Source of the DNA: Mycolicibacterium canariasense
GTDB lineage: Bacteria > Actinomycetota > Actinomycetes > Mycobacteriales > Mycobacteriaceae
Direction: 5' to 3'
Assembly: GCF_002101555.1 (NCBI RefSeq)
Contig: NZ_LQOL01000036.1
Coordinates: 1-64,000, forward strand
DNA length: 64,000 nucleotides
Below are positions 16,337 through 25,600 of this stretch, piece after piece (the stretch's first letter is position 1; each line of letters opens with the position of its first letter). The translations under genes and the position numbers were made by a program. Under the pieces are notes generated by a model. The model had not been told where the DNA came from. It ran no database searches and saw only the letters and a list, made by a program, of their open reading frames with translations.

Positions 16337-16999
16337 GTGACTCGGTCTATAGGCGGCCTGATGTTGAGCCGTCTTGCGCGCGAGTTTGCCGCCGAAATCG
16401 CTGACCACGACTGGTCAGACGCACCGTATCGACTAGACCGTGCAGGACACCAGCGCAGTTTTGATAGCCGCCCCAGTCCCAGCCGACTCGAAGACGTTGA
16501 AACTGACCGGTTGCGAACCAACGTTGCGTGGGTAGTGGGGCAGGTTCTCGCGTATTCCGATCCCAACTTCGACATCGACGAGTTCGTCTCGGCCTGCGGC
16601 GTTCCTCGATCGATCACTCACCGCACAAATGGCTCGCGCAGTGGCGTGATCGAGAACGGGTTGCGTTGGCGCGATTTTCACAACCGTGCTCTGCACGCCC
16701 CGGGTGCACCACTGTGGCGCGCGAAGATGCTGTGCGACGTCACAAACCTCGAGGAATTCGTGCGCCAGTTGGGGTCACTCGCCAGCAGGTCCGCCGCAGG
16801 TCCAGGCATCGACCCGCACGTTGACGCGGTCATCGACTCAGCCACAGGGAGAGACCATATCGTGACACTCGTGGTAAAGGCATGGGATTCAGCCGGAGCT
16901 GAGCAGCGCGCGATGCAGATCGTCGAAGCTGCCAGCTCGGCTGCAAACGGCGGAACGGTGACAAGTATCAGCTGCGTCGAATTCACATTCGCTCCATAG
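16337..16999 (+). CDS. Hypothetical protein, 220 aa
   Basis: A soluble protein starting at GTG 16337 after GGGAGAGGG. A longer frame to 16235 lacks a good start. The central part has SDPNFDIDEFVSACGVPRS and the C-terminus is a ferredoxin-like beta-alpha-beta pattern (HIVTLVVKAWDSAGAEQRAM). Its lower GC than its neighbours suggests a different origin. Not recognised. Confidence 0.5.
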   Translation: MTRSIGGLMLSRLAREFAAEIADHDWSDAPYRLDRAGHQRSFDSRPSPSRLEDVETDRLRTNVAWVVGQVLAYSDPNFDIDEFVSACGVPRSITHRTNGSRSGVIENGLRWRDFHNRALHAPGAPLWRAKMLCDVTNLEEFVRQLGSLASRSAAGPGIDPHVDAVIDSATGRDHIVTLVVKAWDSAGAEQRAMQIVEAASSAANGGTVTSISCVEFTFAP

Positions 17000-17104
17000 G
17001 CGGTGCGCAGCGGCGTCGGCCGCGGATCCTGCACGAGACACGCGGACACGGTGCCTCCGTGCCGGGCACCCGATTCCCGCGCTGCTGCTGCCATCATCGC
17101 GCGC

Positions 17105-17314
17105 ATGCCAACACACGGTGGACTCGACGACACCCAACGCCAACGACTCTGTGAAACGAAGGTGACCCTCGACGGGGAGCCCGCACGCATCAGCGGCTGG
17201 GCCAACTCGTTTGCATCAGTGACACGCAGTGATGGCCGCGGCGGGGTCGTCACTTTCGCGTGGGCCACCGCGGCGCACATCGTGGCCGACAAGAGCGGCG
17301 CGTTCTTCTCATGA
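17105..17314 (+). CDS. Hypothetical small protein, 69 aa
   Basis: Begins MPTHGGLDDTQRQRLC. Has EPARISGWANSFASVTR and GVVTFAWATAAHIVADKSG. First of three plus-strand genes coupled by overlapping stop/start codons (next ATG at 17311). Not recognised. Confidence 0.5.
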   Translation: MPTHGGLDDTQRQRLCETKVTLDGEPARISGWANSFASVTRSDGRGGVVTFAWATAAHIVADKSGAFFS

Positions 17315-17616
17315 GCGACACCCGCGTCTGCATCTACGCCAACGAGGTCGCCGGCCCATTCACCGACCGCACCGCCCGCCTGACCATCGTCGGCCAGTTC
17401 TCGCTGCCCAACGTCGGATCCACGGCGCTGACGATGGAATACGTTCTCGGCCAGATCAATAACGAGACCCCAGCTGGGTTCGTCGCACCAACACGAGTGG
17501 CCCTTGCCGAAGTTCACGGCGGGGACGGCCAACTGCGCGAAGGCGACATGGTGCAGATCAACCACACCCAGTTCATGGTCACCGCGGACAACTTCGCGGA
17601 GTGGTCCGGTGAGTAG
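17311..17616 (+). CDS. Hypothetical protein, 101 aa
   Basis: A beta-rich soluble protein (SDTRVCIYANEVAGPF, then GDMVQINHTQFMVTADNFAE). Overlaps both neighbours. Not recognised. Confidence 0.5.
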   Translation: MSDTRVCIYANEVAGPFTDRTARLTIVGQFSLPNVGSTALTMEYVLGQINNETPAGFVAPTRVALAEVHGGDGQLREGDMVQINHTQFMVTADNFAEWSGE

Positions 17617-17896
17617 CTGTACCGTCCACGTCACCGTGCACCTGGACTACGACGTGTGGGACCACCGGGAAACCGAGGCCATCCGGGTATCACGGCACGG
17701 ACGCGCCGACGCGTACCCACCGCAAGGGCAGCGGGCCACCGGGCAGTGGGACGGAACCAATACTGCAGCTGTGGCCGAAGCGATTGCACACCGCTTCGGG
17801 CTCGATGACGAGGAACGCGCCCGCGCGGTGTGCGTGGAGGCCGCCGCTGCGATAGAGCAGAGCGATCCCCGTTGGATCGTCACCTTCGAAGTCTGA
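17609..17896 (+). CDS. Hypothetical protein, 95 aa
   Basis: Starts at GTG 17609 inside the previous gene. Has a beta strand CTVHVTVHLDYDVWDH and a helical C-terminal half (VAEAIAHRFGLDDEERARAV). Last of the three coupled genes; it converges on the HEPN gene with about 40 bases between. Not recognised. Confidence 0.5.
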   Translation: MSSCTVHVTVHLDYDVWDHRETEAIRVSRHGRADAYPPQGQRATGQWDGTNTAAVAEAIAHRFGLDDEERARAVCVEAAAAIEQSDPRWIVTFEV

Positions 17897-17937
17897 TCAC
17901 TGCGCCGATCTAATACCTCGTCGTCCCCGATTGGCAG

Positions 17938-18327
17938 TCACACTCGCCGGCCCGCGACCGCGATCAGCGTCTGCGCGTGCGACATCAGCGCCCGGGCGAC
18001 CTCCTCGGTCGTCGGCTCGTGCCCGCGACAGACCCCGGCCTCGCTGCTCATCAGTTCATGCAGGGCCAGCATCGCGAACACGCTCTCGCGATCGCCACTT
18101 AGCGCCTTCTGCAGCTCGTCGGCTGCCGGCACGGCGGGCAGGTGTGTGACGGCACGCCCGGCCGCCGACACCGCGATCGAATCAGCGGCCGACTCGCCCG
18201 CGCGGATAGCAGCCGCAGCGGAGGCCGACCACATCTGCACGTCCAAGCAGCGCTGCGCCGCCGCTGCGCTCTCTGTCGCACGGTCCAGTAGGGCGCGAGC
18301 GCGGCGGGTCTGGTCGATGCGCGTCAC
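17938..18327 (-). CDS. HEPN-domain protein, second partner of the MNT cluster
   Basis: A 129-residue all-helical protein (IDQTRRARALLDRATESAAA, then AAAIRAGESAADSIAVSAAGR) with the size and helix pattern of HEPN proteins that pair with ArsR-linked minimal nucleotidyltransferases. An R-x3-H (AGRAVTH) stands where the catalytic R-x4-6-H motif is expected, so activity is uncertain. It is 13 bases after the HepT-like gene and probably in the same operon. It may be the original partner of the first nucleotidyltransferase domain of the fused protein. Confidence 0.6.
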   Translation of the reverse strand: MTRIDQTRRARALLDRATESAAAAQRCLDVQMWSASAAAAIRAGESAADSIAVSAAGRAVTHLPAVPAADELQKALSGDRESVFAMLALHELMSSEAGVCRGHEPTTEEVARALMSHAQTLIAVAGRRV

Positions 18328-18340
18328 CGGCGCTCCCGTG

Positions 18341-18739
18341 CTACGGCGAGAGGTCGCGAATGACCGCGATCATGTCCGCGATCAGACCGTCGACATGGTT
18401 CTGGATGACGTCCCACACGATGTCGTTGTCGACCGTTACGTACCCGTGGGAAATGATGTTTCGGAGGTGGCGCGCACCTTTCCAGTGTTCGCTCGGGTAC
18501 CGCACATCGAGATAGTGCGGATCTTTGGAATCCTCCTTGCGCTTCGGATTGACCGCACGCTCAACTCCATGCAAGGATTCTCCGGCGCCTTGCAGCTTCA
18601 TCAGGACGGCGTCGAGGACATCGACGTTCTCCAGCGCCGCACGGGACGGAACATCTGAGGCTTTTAAGTCGCGAAGCCGGGAAACCCCGAACTCCAGGTG
18701 CCCGCAAATCCTCTCTCGCTGAACACTATTCAGACCCAT
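18341..18739 (-). CDS. hepT: HepT-like HEPN toxin (DUF86 family)
   Basis: A 132-residue helical protein with the HepT signature RNIISHGY, that is R-x4-H-x-Y, in its C-terminal half. HepT proteins are HEPN RNases whose tyrosine is modified by the cognate MntA nucleotidyltransferase to silence them. The ATG at 18739 directly abuts the stop codon of the nucleotidyltransferase gene at 18740, giving the classical antitoxin-toxin order. Likely role: toxin of a type VII-like stabilising or abortive-infection module. Confidence 0.75.
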   Translation of the reverse strand: MGLNSVQRERICGHLEFGVSRLRDLKASDVPSRAALENVDVLDAVLMKLQGAGESLHGVERAVNPKRKEDSKDPHYLDVRYPSEHWKGARHLRNIISHGYVTVDNDIVWDVIQNHVDGLIADMIAVIRDLSP

Positions 18740-19735
18740 CTACATCACTTTCACCAGATCAGGGGCAACTGCATTTTTGAACGCCGAATTGATGTCGGTG
18801 GCTATATCTACGTCGACGGACGACAGCACATCAGCGGCGTCCTGCAGCGCGACGAGCGCATCCAGTGTCCGATGTTCCGGCGACAGCACGCACAACAGAT
18901 CGATGTCACTATCTCGGCGATGCACGCCGCGGGACCTGCTACCGAACAGGTACGCCGACGTCACGTGCTGCGCGCGCAGCACGCGGCGCAGTTCGTCGAG
19001 TTGCACCGGTAGCACCGCCTGCAGCTCCTGGTCCGTCATAGACCGGCTAACAGGCATCCCACATACCGCTGCAGAATCAACGGCAACCGCCGACATCGGC
19101 TCACTCCTCTCTCCGGTTTCCATGCTGGAGGGTGCGGAGTTCGATCCCGCTCCGCGGCGCGGACCCCACTCGATCGAAACTCGGGCTTTTCCGCGCACAT
19201 CTGCCAGGAACCCGTCGTCCTGCGCCGGATCGGCCCACTGGTGGGGCAGCGCGCGAGTGACGTTCACCGGCCGCTGCAGCGTCTTCTCGGCGTGACGTGC
19301 AGCGTCGTCGAGGTCATCGAGATCGGCGGTTCCGATGACCAGGACGTCGACATCGGCGGGAGGGGGTCCGGGTTCGCCGGTGAAGCGCCGCGCCCAGGAA
19401 CCGAACACGTACGCCTCGTCGATTCCCGCGACACTCGACAGCTCCTGAGCCAGCACCGGCAACGGTCCGTAGGTCAGTGCCAGCAGCTCGGTGAGCGGCC
19501 GTGACAGGCGGGTGTCAGCAGCCCGCACCAGGCGCATGTTTCCGCGGCGGTGATCCTGCACCAGCCCGGCGTCGGCCAGCCGGCCCACCTCGTGGTGCAC
19601 CGCACGCACGCTGGCCCCGATCTGGGCGGCCGCCTCGGTCAGGCTGTACTCGGATTCAGGGTGCAGATACAGCAACGCCAACAGCTCACCCTGCATCTGG
19701 GACCGCAGAATGGGGAGCAGCGCGGAAGTTTTCAC
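18740..19735 (-). CDS. mntA: Fused HTH-nucleotidyltransferase and MntA-like antitoxin
   Basis: A 331-residue protein from GTG 19735 made of three parts. Residues 1-85 are an ArsR-like winged HTH (YSLTEAAAQIGASVRAVHHEV). Residues about 100-190 are a minimal nucleotidyltransferase with FGSWARR...DVDVLVIG. After a linker, residues about 230-331 form a second one with FGSRSRGVHRRDSDIDLLCV. Each keeps the GS...DxD metal site. These normally occur as separate proteins, each with its own HEPN partner; here two HEPN genes follow. The second domain should AMPylate HepT; the HTH probably represses the operon. Confidence 0.75.
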   Translation of the reverse strand: MKTSALLPILRSQMQGELLALLYLHPESEYSLTEAAAQIGASVRAVHHEVGRLADAGLVQDHRRGNMRLVRAADTRLSRPLTELLALTYGPLPVLAQELSSVAGIDEAYVFGSWARRFTGEPGPPPADVDVLVIGTADLDDLDDAARHAEKTLQRPVNVTRALPHQWADPAQDDGFLADVRGKARVSIEWGPRRGAGSNSAPSSMETGERSEPMSAVAVDSAAVCGMPVSRSMTDQELQAVLPVQLDELRRVLRAQHVTSAYLFGSRSRGVHRRDSDIDLLCVLSPEHRTLDALVALQDAADVLSSVDVDIATDINSAFKNAVAPDLVKVM

Positions 19736-19751
19736 ATCTAGAAATATAGAT
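19736..19751 (-). promoter_or_regulatory. Dyad at the start of the toxin-antitoxin operon
   Basis: ATCTA-N6-TAGAT lies directly against the GTG start of the fused antitoxin gene, and on the minus strand includes a TATATT-like -10 element. The transcript would be nearly leaderless, and the antitoxin's own HTH could bind here to control it. Confidence 0.45.
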
Positions 19752-19796
19752 TACGAGTTGCGTAAACTCCAGGGTCAGCGCGGCGCATCGGCATGA

Positions 19797-20426
19797 TCAA
19801 CCCACAGATGCAGCAGCGACCGCGCCGATGCCGTAATGCGTCGCAAACCGGCGCAGGATCTCCAACGAGCGCCGGCAGTCCCCAAGCGTGCGGTGATTCG
19901 ACCCGGGCAGTCCCGCCATGACCGTCTCCAGTCCGTCGCGGTCGACCAGGAACGCGAACTCGGTCAGCGCCGACGCGTCGATGGTGCGGTGCGTGAACCG
20001 CGCCGCCAGCGCCGGGGCGTGCACCTCCAGAAACGGCGCGTCCAGGGAACGCACCGAGCTACCGACCATCGGCACCGGCTCGCAGATCCCGTGCGCATCC
20101 AAACCCGCGGCAATCACCGCTGCGGCTGCCTCGACTGAACCCGCACGCGGTGTCGGGCCCGCCCCGGCCAGCAGCTCATCGATCAGCCCGTTGCGCAGGT
20201 GCATCTCCTCGGCGACCGTCAGGCATCCGCCGTCCCCGTCACGGCGACGCGCATCCTTGGCCCAAGCGACCGCATCCGGCGAGTCGACCAGCACCGCCAG
20301 CCCACCTCTCTCGGTGAGGGTTTCGTCGATGATGACGACACCGATCTCCAGGATTAGACCCGTGGACGGTTCTAGGCCCGTGGTCTCCAGGTCGATGACG
20401 GCAAGACGGTTTGCGCTGTGCGACAT
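19797..20426 (-). CDS. DEDDh 3'-5' exonuclease, oligoribonuclease-like
   Basis: A 209-residue protein with the DEDDh exonuclease motifs: Exo I VIDLETTGLEPSTG (D, E), an acidic residue near SSVRSLDAPFLE, and the C-terminal HRTLGDCRRSLEIL with the H-x4-D signature. The family trims RNA or single-stranded DNA ends (RNase T, oligoribonuclease, DnaQ-like). The ATG at 20426 is favoured because the Exo I motif follows at once; a longer frame to 20705 is arginine-rich noise. Two 18-bp repeats lie about 60-90 bases upstream. Confidence 0.75.
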   Translation of the reverse strand: MSHSANRLAVIDLETTGLEPSTGLILEIGVVIIDETLTERGGLAVLVDSPDAVAWAKDARRRDGDGGCLTVAEEMHLRNGLIDELLAGAGPTPRAGSVEAAAAVIAAGLDAHGICEPVPMVGSSVRSLDAPFLEVHAPALAARFTHRTIDASALTEFAFLVDRDGLETVMAGLPGSNHRTLGDCRRSLEILRRFATHYGIGAVAAASVG

Positions 20427-20481
20427 GGACCTCACTGTGCACGGCGGGTGTGACACCGCGGCGGGGAAACGGGCCGACACG

Positions 20482-20520
20482 CGGACATCGCGGGACATAG
20501 GCCGGACATTGCGGGACATA
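20482..20520 (-). repeat. Iteron-like direct repeats
   Basis: CGGACATYGCGGGACATA occurs at 20482-20499 and 20503-20520 with one difference, on a 21-bp period (two helical turns), followed by a partial third copy CGGGAC. They lie upstream of the exonuclease gene. Such spacing suits cooperative binding of a replication or regulatory protein. Confidence 0.45.
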
Positions 20521-20625
20521 CGGGACGTAACACCTCCGGTAGAGCGGAAGTGTCCGCGCTGCGCGGCGCCGAACCAGCACCCGTACTTGCAGCAGCGGTT
20601 TCGCCGCGGCCCGACGCAACTGCTG

Positions 20626-21396
20626 TCAGACCGTGAGATCCAGCAGCATGGCGCTCTTGACGAAGTTTCCGCTGTCGTCGGCAAGGTTTCCGCTGTCGTC
20701 GGCAAGGCCCACTACGCGGGTCTCGCCGCGGTACGCGGTATACCGCACGTGGTAGTGCCCGTGAAACAGCACCGTCGGCGCGGTGGCGTCCACAACCTCG
20801 CCGACAAGCTGCCGGTGCAGGTCGGCCTGATACAGCTCCGCGGGCGGGAAACCGCCGGGCAGGCCCGGGATTTCATAGCCGTCCGGCGCGTCATGCGCGA
20901 CGATCACGTCCACCGGGCCGCCGCTGATCGCGTGGGAGACATCAGCTGCGGTGAGACGTTCCTCGGGCCACCAGCTCACGCCGGGCTTGCGCATGGGGCG
21001 ATCCACCGAGTGCGCGCCACCCAACGCCATCCAGGTCTTGCCGTGCCAGCGCCAGCGCAGGCCGCGCGGCAAGTGGAAGATGTGCGGCCGGATCGGGCGC
21101 AGCCCCGTGGCCGGGTCGATCGGCAGTTCGTTCAGCCCCGGGTGGAACTCGTGATTCCCGTCCACCCACAGCACCGTGACATCATGGCGGACGCAGGCGG
21201 TCTCAATCTCGTCGAGGTAGCGGTCGCGGCGCAGGCCCGGCACCCAGAATCCGAAGTCGCCGAGCTGCAGGATCACTCGGATACCGCGCACGCCCGCGGA
21301 GATGATCAACGAGGTGGCCCAGCCTGTGTTGCCGTGCCAGTCGCCGGCCAGCATGACCATGTCCGGGCCCGGCTCCTGCAGAACGGTCGTCGTCAT
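20626..21396 (-). CDS. Calcineurin-like metallophosphoesterase
   Basis: A 256-residue protein with the full metallophosphoesterase motif set: AGDWHGN (GDxH), QLGDFGFW (GDxG), VDGNHEF (GNHE), IVAHDAP and FHGHYH (GHxH). It should use two metal ions to cleave phosphoesters; the natural substrate cannot be read from sequence. The ATG at 21396 is chosen as closest to the first motif. The C-terminal tail carries a 7-residue duplication produced by a 21-bp tandem repeat. Confidence 0.8.
   Translation of the reverse strand: MTTTVLQEPGPDMVMLAGDWHGNTGWATSLIISAGVRGIRVILQLGDFGFWVPGLRRDRYLDEIETACVRHDVTVLWVDGNHEFHPGLNELPIDPATGLRPIRPHIFHLPRGLRWRWHGKTWMALGGAHSVDRPMRKPGVSWWPEERLTAADVSHAISGGPVDVIVAHDAPDGYEIPGLPGGFPPAELYQADLHRQLVGEVVDATAPTVLFHGHYHVRYTAYRGETRVVGLADDSGNLADDSGNFVKSAMLLDLTV
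20665..20706. repeat. Perfect 21-bp tandem duplication in the phosphoesterase tail
   Basis: Two identical 21-bp units (20665-20685 and 20686-20706) duplicate seven codons in frame (GLADDSG-type unit) close to the end of the metallophosphoesterase gene. It looks recent and likely slippage-prone. Confidence 0.7.
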
Positions 21397-21487
21397 CTGT
21401 CCAGGGTCGCAGTTGGGACTGACGGTGGGCCAGCGAGTTTCGGTGACACGCGGAGCGCGCCGCTGCCGATGGAGGACGTGACAGCAG

Positions 21488-21808
21488 CTAGACCCGCACC
21501 CATCTCCCGTGATCATCCCGCTCCCACAGGCCGGAATAGTCACCAGCCCGGGCTCGGGCGACCACAGCACGTTCCTCGGCGGTCGGCGGGTGCAGAACCG
21601 AGTAAGCGATGGGCCACCACTTGTCGATGACAGCCTGCACCCGGCCCAGATCGAAGTCATCGTCAGCCTCGGCCAGGGCGATGCGGAACTCCGCCTCGAA
21701 CTCTGCGCACCGATCAGCGGCGTGCTCGGCCAGGACCGCGCGGATGGACGGGCCCGTGCGCTCCACTCCGATCGACGACGGCATGCGCTCGAGTGTTGCA
21801 TGGTTCAT
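21488..21808 (-). CDS. DUF6247-like protein
   Basis: A 106-residue protein matching my memory of DUF6247 proteins of mycobacteria: GVERTGPSIRAVLAEHAADR, EFEAEFRIALAEADDDFDL, VDKWWPIAYSVL, and the end ARAGDYSGLWERDDHGRW. These are often next to RelE/toxin-type or unknown small genes, so an antitoxin-like role has been suggested by context only. Here the neighbour 91 bases downstream is the metallophosphoesterase. Confidence 0.6.
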   Translation of the reverse strand: MNHATLERMPSSIGVERTGPSIRAVLAEHAADRCAEFEAEFRIALAEADDDFDLGRVQAVIDKWWPIAYSVLHPPTAEERAVVARARAGDYSGLWERDDHGRWVRV

Positions 21809-21900
21809 CCGCTGCGCCGGCCGCTGCTGCTATGCCGGTGGGCCGCCTGCGCACTCGTCACTCCGCACCCGTTGCTGCGGCACCGCCGGATTCGTGTGTC

Positions 21901-22695
21901 TTACCGGCGTTCCGGCCGATGCAGCTCTCCCCGAGCCCGCCGCCGATACACCTCGCCGCTGAACTCCCCGAGCCAGCCGACGAAGCTCGCTACGGGGAAC
22001 CGGGCGCCCTCCCCTGTCGTGTGCTCGTCACCAAAACGCACGCTCCACCAATGCCCGCCGGAGTGCACGATCGCGGTCAACGACATCTCCTCGGCCGCCC
22101 AGTACACCGAGAGCGCATCTTCACCGCTGGGCGCCACCGTGGGCTGCACCACGACGTCGACCAGGATCTGGGTCAGCAGCGTCCGGGTGCGGTTGGCGAC
22201 AGCATCCGACACCGCACCCGCAGCGACGAACTCGTCGACGGCGGCCAGCGACGGCACCAGGGCCTCGGCACTGAGCACGTGAGCACGGGTGCCCATCAGG
22301 TTCGCCGGCAGCGGCGAGTTCCACTCGCCGGCCCGAATGCGATACTCGTGGCGGCCGCCGCGCGTCGCGGAATGCCACAGCCGCATCTGCACGTAGAACG
22401 AGTTCTCCAGGGCGCCGATGATCGACTCGTTGCCCGACCAGCCCCCGGTGGCCAGCACGATTGAGATCTCACTACCGTCTTCGGTCAGCGTGACGTGCAT
22501 GACACCGTACGGACTCCACAGCATCCGCACCAGCGCGAACAGCTCCGCGTGCGTGCCCGTGAAGCTGTTGATCAGATCCAGTGCCGCGTCGGTCGGATAG
22601 CCGTCGTCCCACAACTCTTCTGTGGTGTACGGGACGGGCGGGAGCGTCACTGGCTCAGATGCCGGGTCGGACTGCGGGCCCGTCGAGTTCATCAT
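21901..22695 (-). CDS. Hypothetical protein downstream of the repeat helicase
   Basis: A 264-residue soluble protein with an acidic N-terminus, a central alpha/beta region (HAELFALVRMLWSPYGVMHV, VLATGGWSGNESIIGALE) and a basic end. It overlaps the helicase stop by 4 bases and is the third gene of that operon, so it is probably a functional partner. No family recognised. Confidence 0.55.
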   Translation of the reverse strand: MMNSTGPQSDPASEPVTLPPVPYTTEELWDDGYPTDAALDLINSFTGTHAELFALVRMLWSPYGVMHVTLTEDGSEISIVLATGGWSGNESIIGALENSFYVQMRLWHSATRGGRHEYRIRAGEWNSPLPANLMGTRAHVLSAEALVPSLAAVDEFVAAGAVSDAVANRTRTLLTQILVDVVVQPTVAPSGEDALSVYWAAEEMSLTAIVHSGGHWWSVRFGDEHTTGEGARFPVASFVGWLGEFSGEVYRRRARGELHRPERR

Positions 22696-25600
22696 GCGCG
22701 GGCGTCCCAGACCCAGCCCGGCAACGCTTCGAGACGTGCCACCCGGTCAGCGGAGAGCTTGCCGGCACGGTATGTCGAACGCTGGCGTCTCACCCACTTA
22801 CCGAGACGGAAACTCTCACCTGTGATGTGGTCCCCCGGCACACAGGTGTGGCCGTGCATTCGACCGAACTCGCGAGCTTCGTCGAGCCCATGCTCCCACT
22901 GTCCAGCGAGAACAGCCCACGACCATCTGGGCAGTGCTTCCAGCCGCACTTTGCGTTCCGTCGACAACGCCCCACTACGAAATGCGGTCCTCTGATTGCA
23001 GATCCACTGACCGAGGCGGAAGCCCTCAGCTGTGATGTGGTCTCCCGGCACACGGGTGTGGCCGTTGATTCGACCGAACTCGCGTGCTGCGACAATCCCA
23101 CTCTCCCACCGCTCATCGAGCTGGTTCCACGACCACCCGGGGAGGGATTCCAGTCGCGCGATACGATCCGCGGGGAGACTCCCTGCGCGATACTCCTTGC
23201 GGCGATGACTGATCCACTGCCCAAGACCGTAGCCGTCAGCTGCTCTGTACCGCTGGGGAACACGTGTATGGCCGTTGCGCCGACCGAACTCGATCGCCGA
23301 CGCGAGGCCCTGCTCCCAGCGTTCGTCAAGCAAATCCCACGACCATTTGGGCAGTGCTTCCAGCCGCACTTTGCGTTCCGTCGACAACGCCCCACTACGA
23401 AATGCGGTCCTCTGATTGCAGATCCACTGACCGAGGCGGAAGCCCTCAGCTGTGATGTGGTCTCCCGGCACACGGGTGTGGCCGTTGATTCGACCGAACT
23501 CGCGTGCTGCGACAATCCCACTCTCCCACCGCTCATCGAGCTGGTTCCACGACCACCCGGGGAGGGATTCCAGTCGCGCGATACGATCCGCCGACAACCT
23601 CCCGCCATGAAACGCAGTTTTCTGATTGCCGATCCATGCCCCGAGACGGAAGCCTCCTACTGTGACGTGTCGGCGGGGGATGCGAGAGTGCCCATGGCGG
23701 CGACCAAAATCGCCAGCGGCGGCGAAGCCCTGCTCCCACCGCCGATCGCGCACCCCCCACGACCACTTCGGAAGGGATTCCAGCCGCTCTGCGCGATCCT
23801 CCGATAGCGTCCCGCATCGGTAAGCCTCGCGCTGCTTACTGACCCAGCCACCGAGTCGGAAACCACCAACGGTGGTGTGACCATCCGGCACACGGGTGTG
23901 ACCGTTGCGGCGGCCAAACGCTTCCGCGGCGGCTAACCCCAACTCCCACCGCTTATCGCGCACATCCCATGACCATTCAGGCAGTGTTTCCAGACGCGCT
24001 GCGCGATCCTCCGCCAGCCTCCCGTTACGGTAATCCTTCCTCTGCTCGCTGACCCAACCGCCCAGTCGGAAACCATCAACGGTGGTGTAACCGTCCGGCA
24101 CACGGGCGTGGCCGTTGCGGTCGCTGAACTCTTTAGCTGCAGAAAACCCGCGCGCCCAACGATCACCGAACACGTCCCACACCCAGCTGGGTAGTGCTTC
24201 CAGCCGAGCGACACGTTCCACCGACAGCGCCTCGTCGCGGAAAGCCTCACGCTGCTTGCTTACCCACCCGCCCAGACGGATGCCATCGACGGTGACGTGT
24301 CTGAGCGGAACACGGGCGTGATCGTTCGCGCGAGTGAACTCGAGTGCCGCCGCGTACCCCCGCTCCCACGCCTGCTCGTCCTCGTCCAGTAGCATCCTGA
24401 GCCCGAAACCGTTGTGCAGCAGTTCCTCCGGGATGTTCAGGCTGATCAGCTGTCGGGCGGCGTCCAGTTCTTCGCGGGTGGGACGGTCCCCGCTGTGGTC
24501 GGTGTCGTCGCCACGGTGGCGGGACAGGGTGCGGGCGGCTTCGGCGATGCGCGGGTCGTGGTCGCCGAGGGCGGCGATGACCTGGCGGACTTTGGCGAAA
24601 CCGGCTTCGGCGATCGCGGTTTCGACGTCCTGGCCGTCGCCGGTGCGCACCGCGAGCACGATCAGCGCCGGATCGTCGGTGCGCGGATTCTTGCGGATGG
24701 CGCGCCCGACACACTGCACGACGTCGATCTGGGAGCTGCGCGGTTCCCCGAACAGCACACCGTCGAGGACCGGGACGTCGATGCCTTCGGTGAGGCAGCG
24801 TGCGTTGGACACCAGGTGGAACCCGTCGTCGTGCACGGCCGCCAAGCGGGACAGCGATGCGGCGCGATCGGCGAGTTTCATGTCGCCGTCGATGTGTTCG
24901 GCGGTGCCGCCGGCCAGCAGCATCGACCTGGCGGCGTGCACTATCTGGAACGCTTTCACGAACGCCCTGCTCGCTGCCTTGCTGTTGAAGTAGGCGATCA
25001 CCGAATGCAGACCGTTACTGCGGGCCGCTTTCGACAGCGCGATGATTGAGGCGACGTGGTCGGCTTTAAGTTCGTGTCCGTCGACCATGATGGTGTCGAG
25101 CACTTGGGCCGCGCTAGACAGCTCGGCGTCCGAGACGCCGATGACGGCGACCTGGTACTGGCTCAGGATGGCGCGTTCGACGGCCTCGGCGACCGACAAG
25201 GTGTACACCTGCGGCCCGTAGACGTTCTCGTCGTCCATCGACATCAGCAGCGTCTCGCCGCCCGTGTAGGACGCCTTCGTCGCGACTGTGTGCACGCGCG
25301 GTGTGGCAGTCAGGAACAGCCGACGGTCCCCCGGCACGTGCTCGTCGCGCAGGACGCGGCCGAACGCCTTGCCGGCCGCTCCGGCGGTCCGGTGTGCCTC
25401 GTCGCAGACGATCACGTTCCAGTGGGGTGCACCGTCGCGGTGGGCGTTGACGATCGCCCCGAGGCTCTGGTAGGTGGCGAACACGATGCGGGTGCCAGCG
25501 CCGGTCAGGAATGCGGCCACCGCATCTGGTTCGGTGGTGGCGCGCAGCGACAACTCATCGACATCGGCGTCGGACTCCACCCCGACAGCGCGGCGATCCG

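Noticed and set aside
19918..21630. A 570-codon open frame on the plus strand
   Set aside because: It runs antisense across the exonuclease and metallophosphoesterase genes, whose catalytic motifs are clear, and its product is low-complexity Arg/Pro/Ala-rich. It is a shadow frame of GC-rich DNA.
22921..23591. CRISPR array
   Set aside because: Repeats are long, coding and few, without short regular spacers; no Cas genes are in the window.
22581..23807. Plus-strand 408-codon frame with internal repeats
   Set aside because: It is the antisense image of the HA repeats of the helicase; the repeats come from the real gene.
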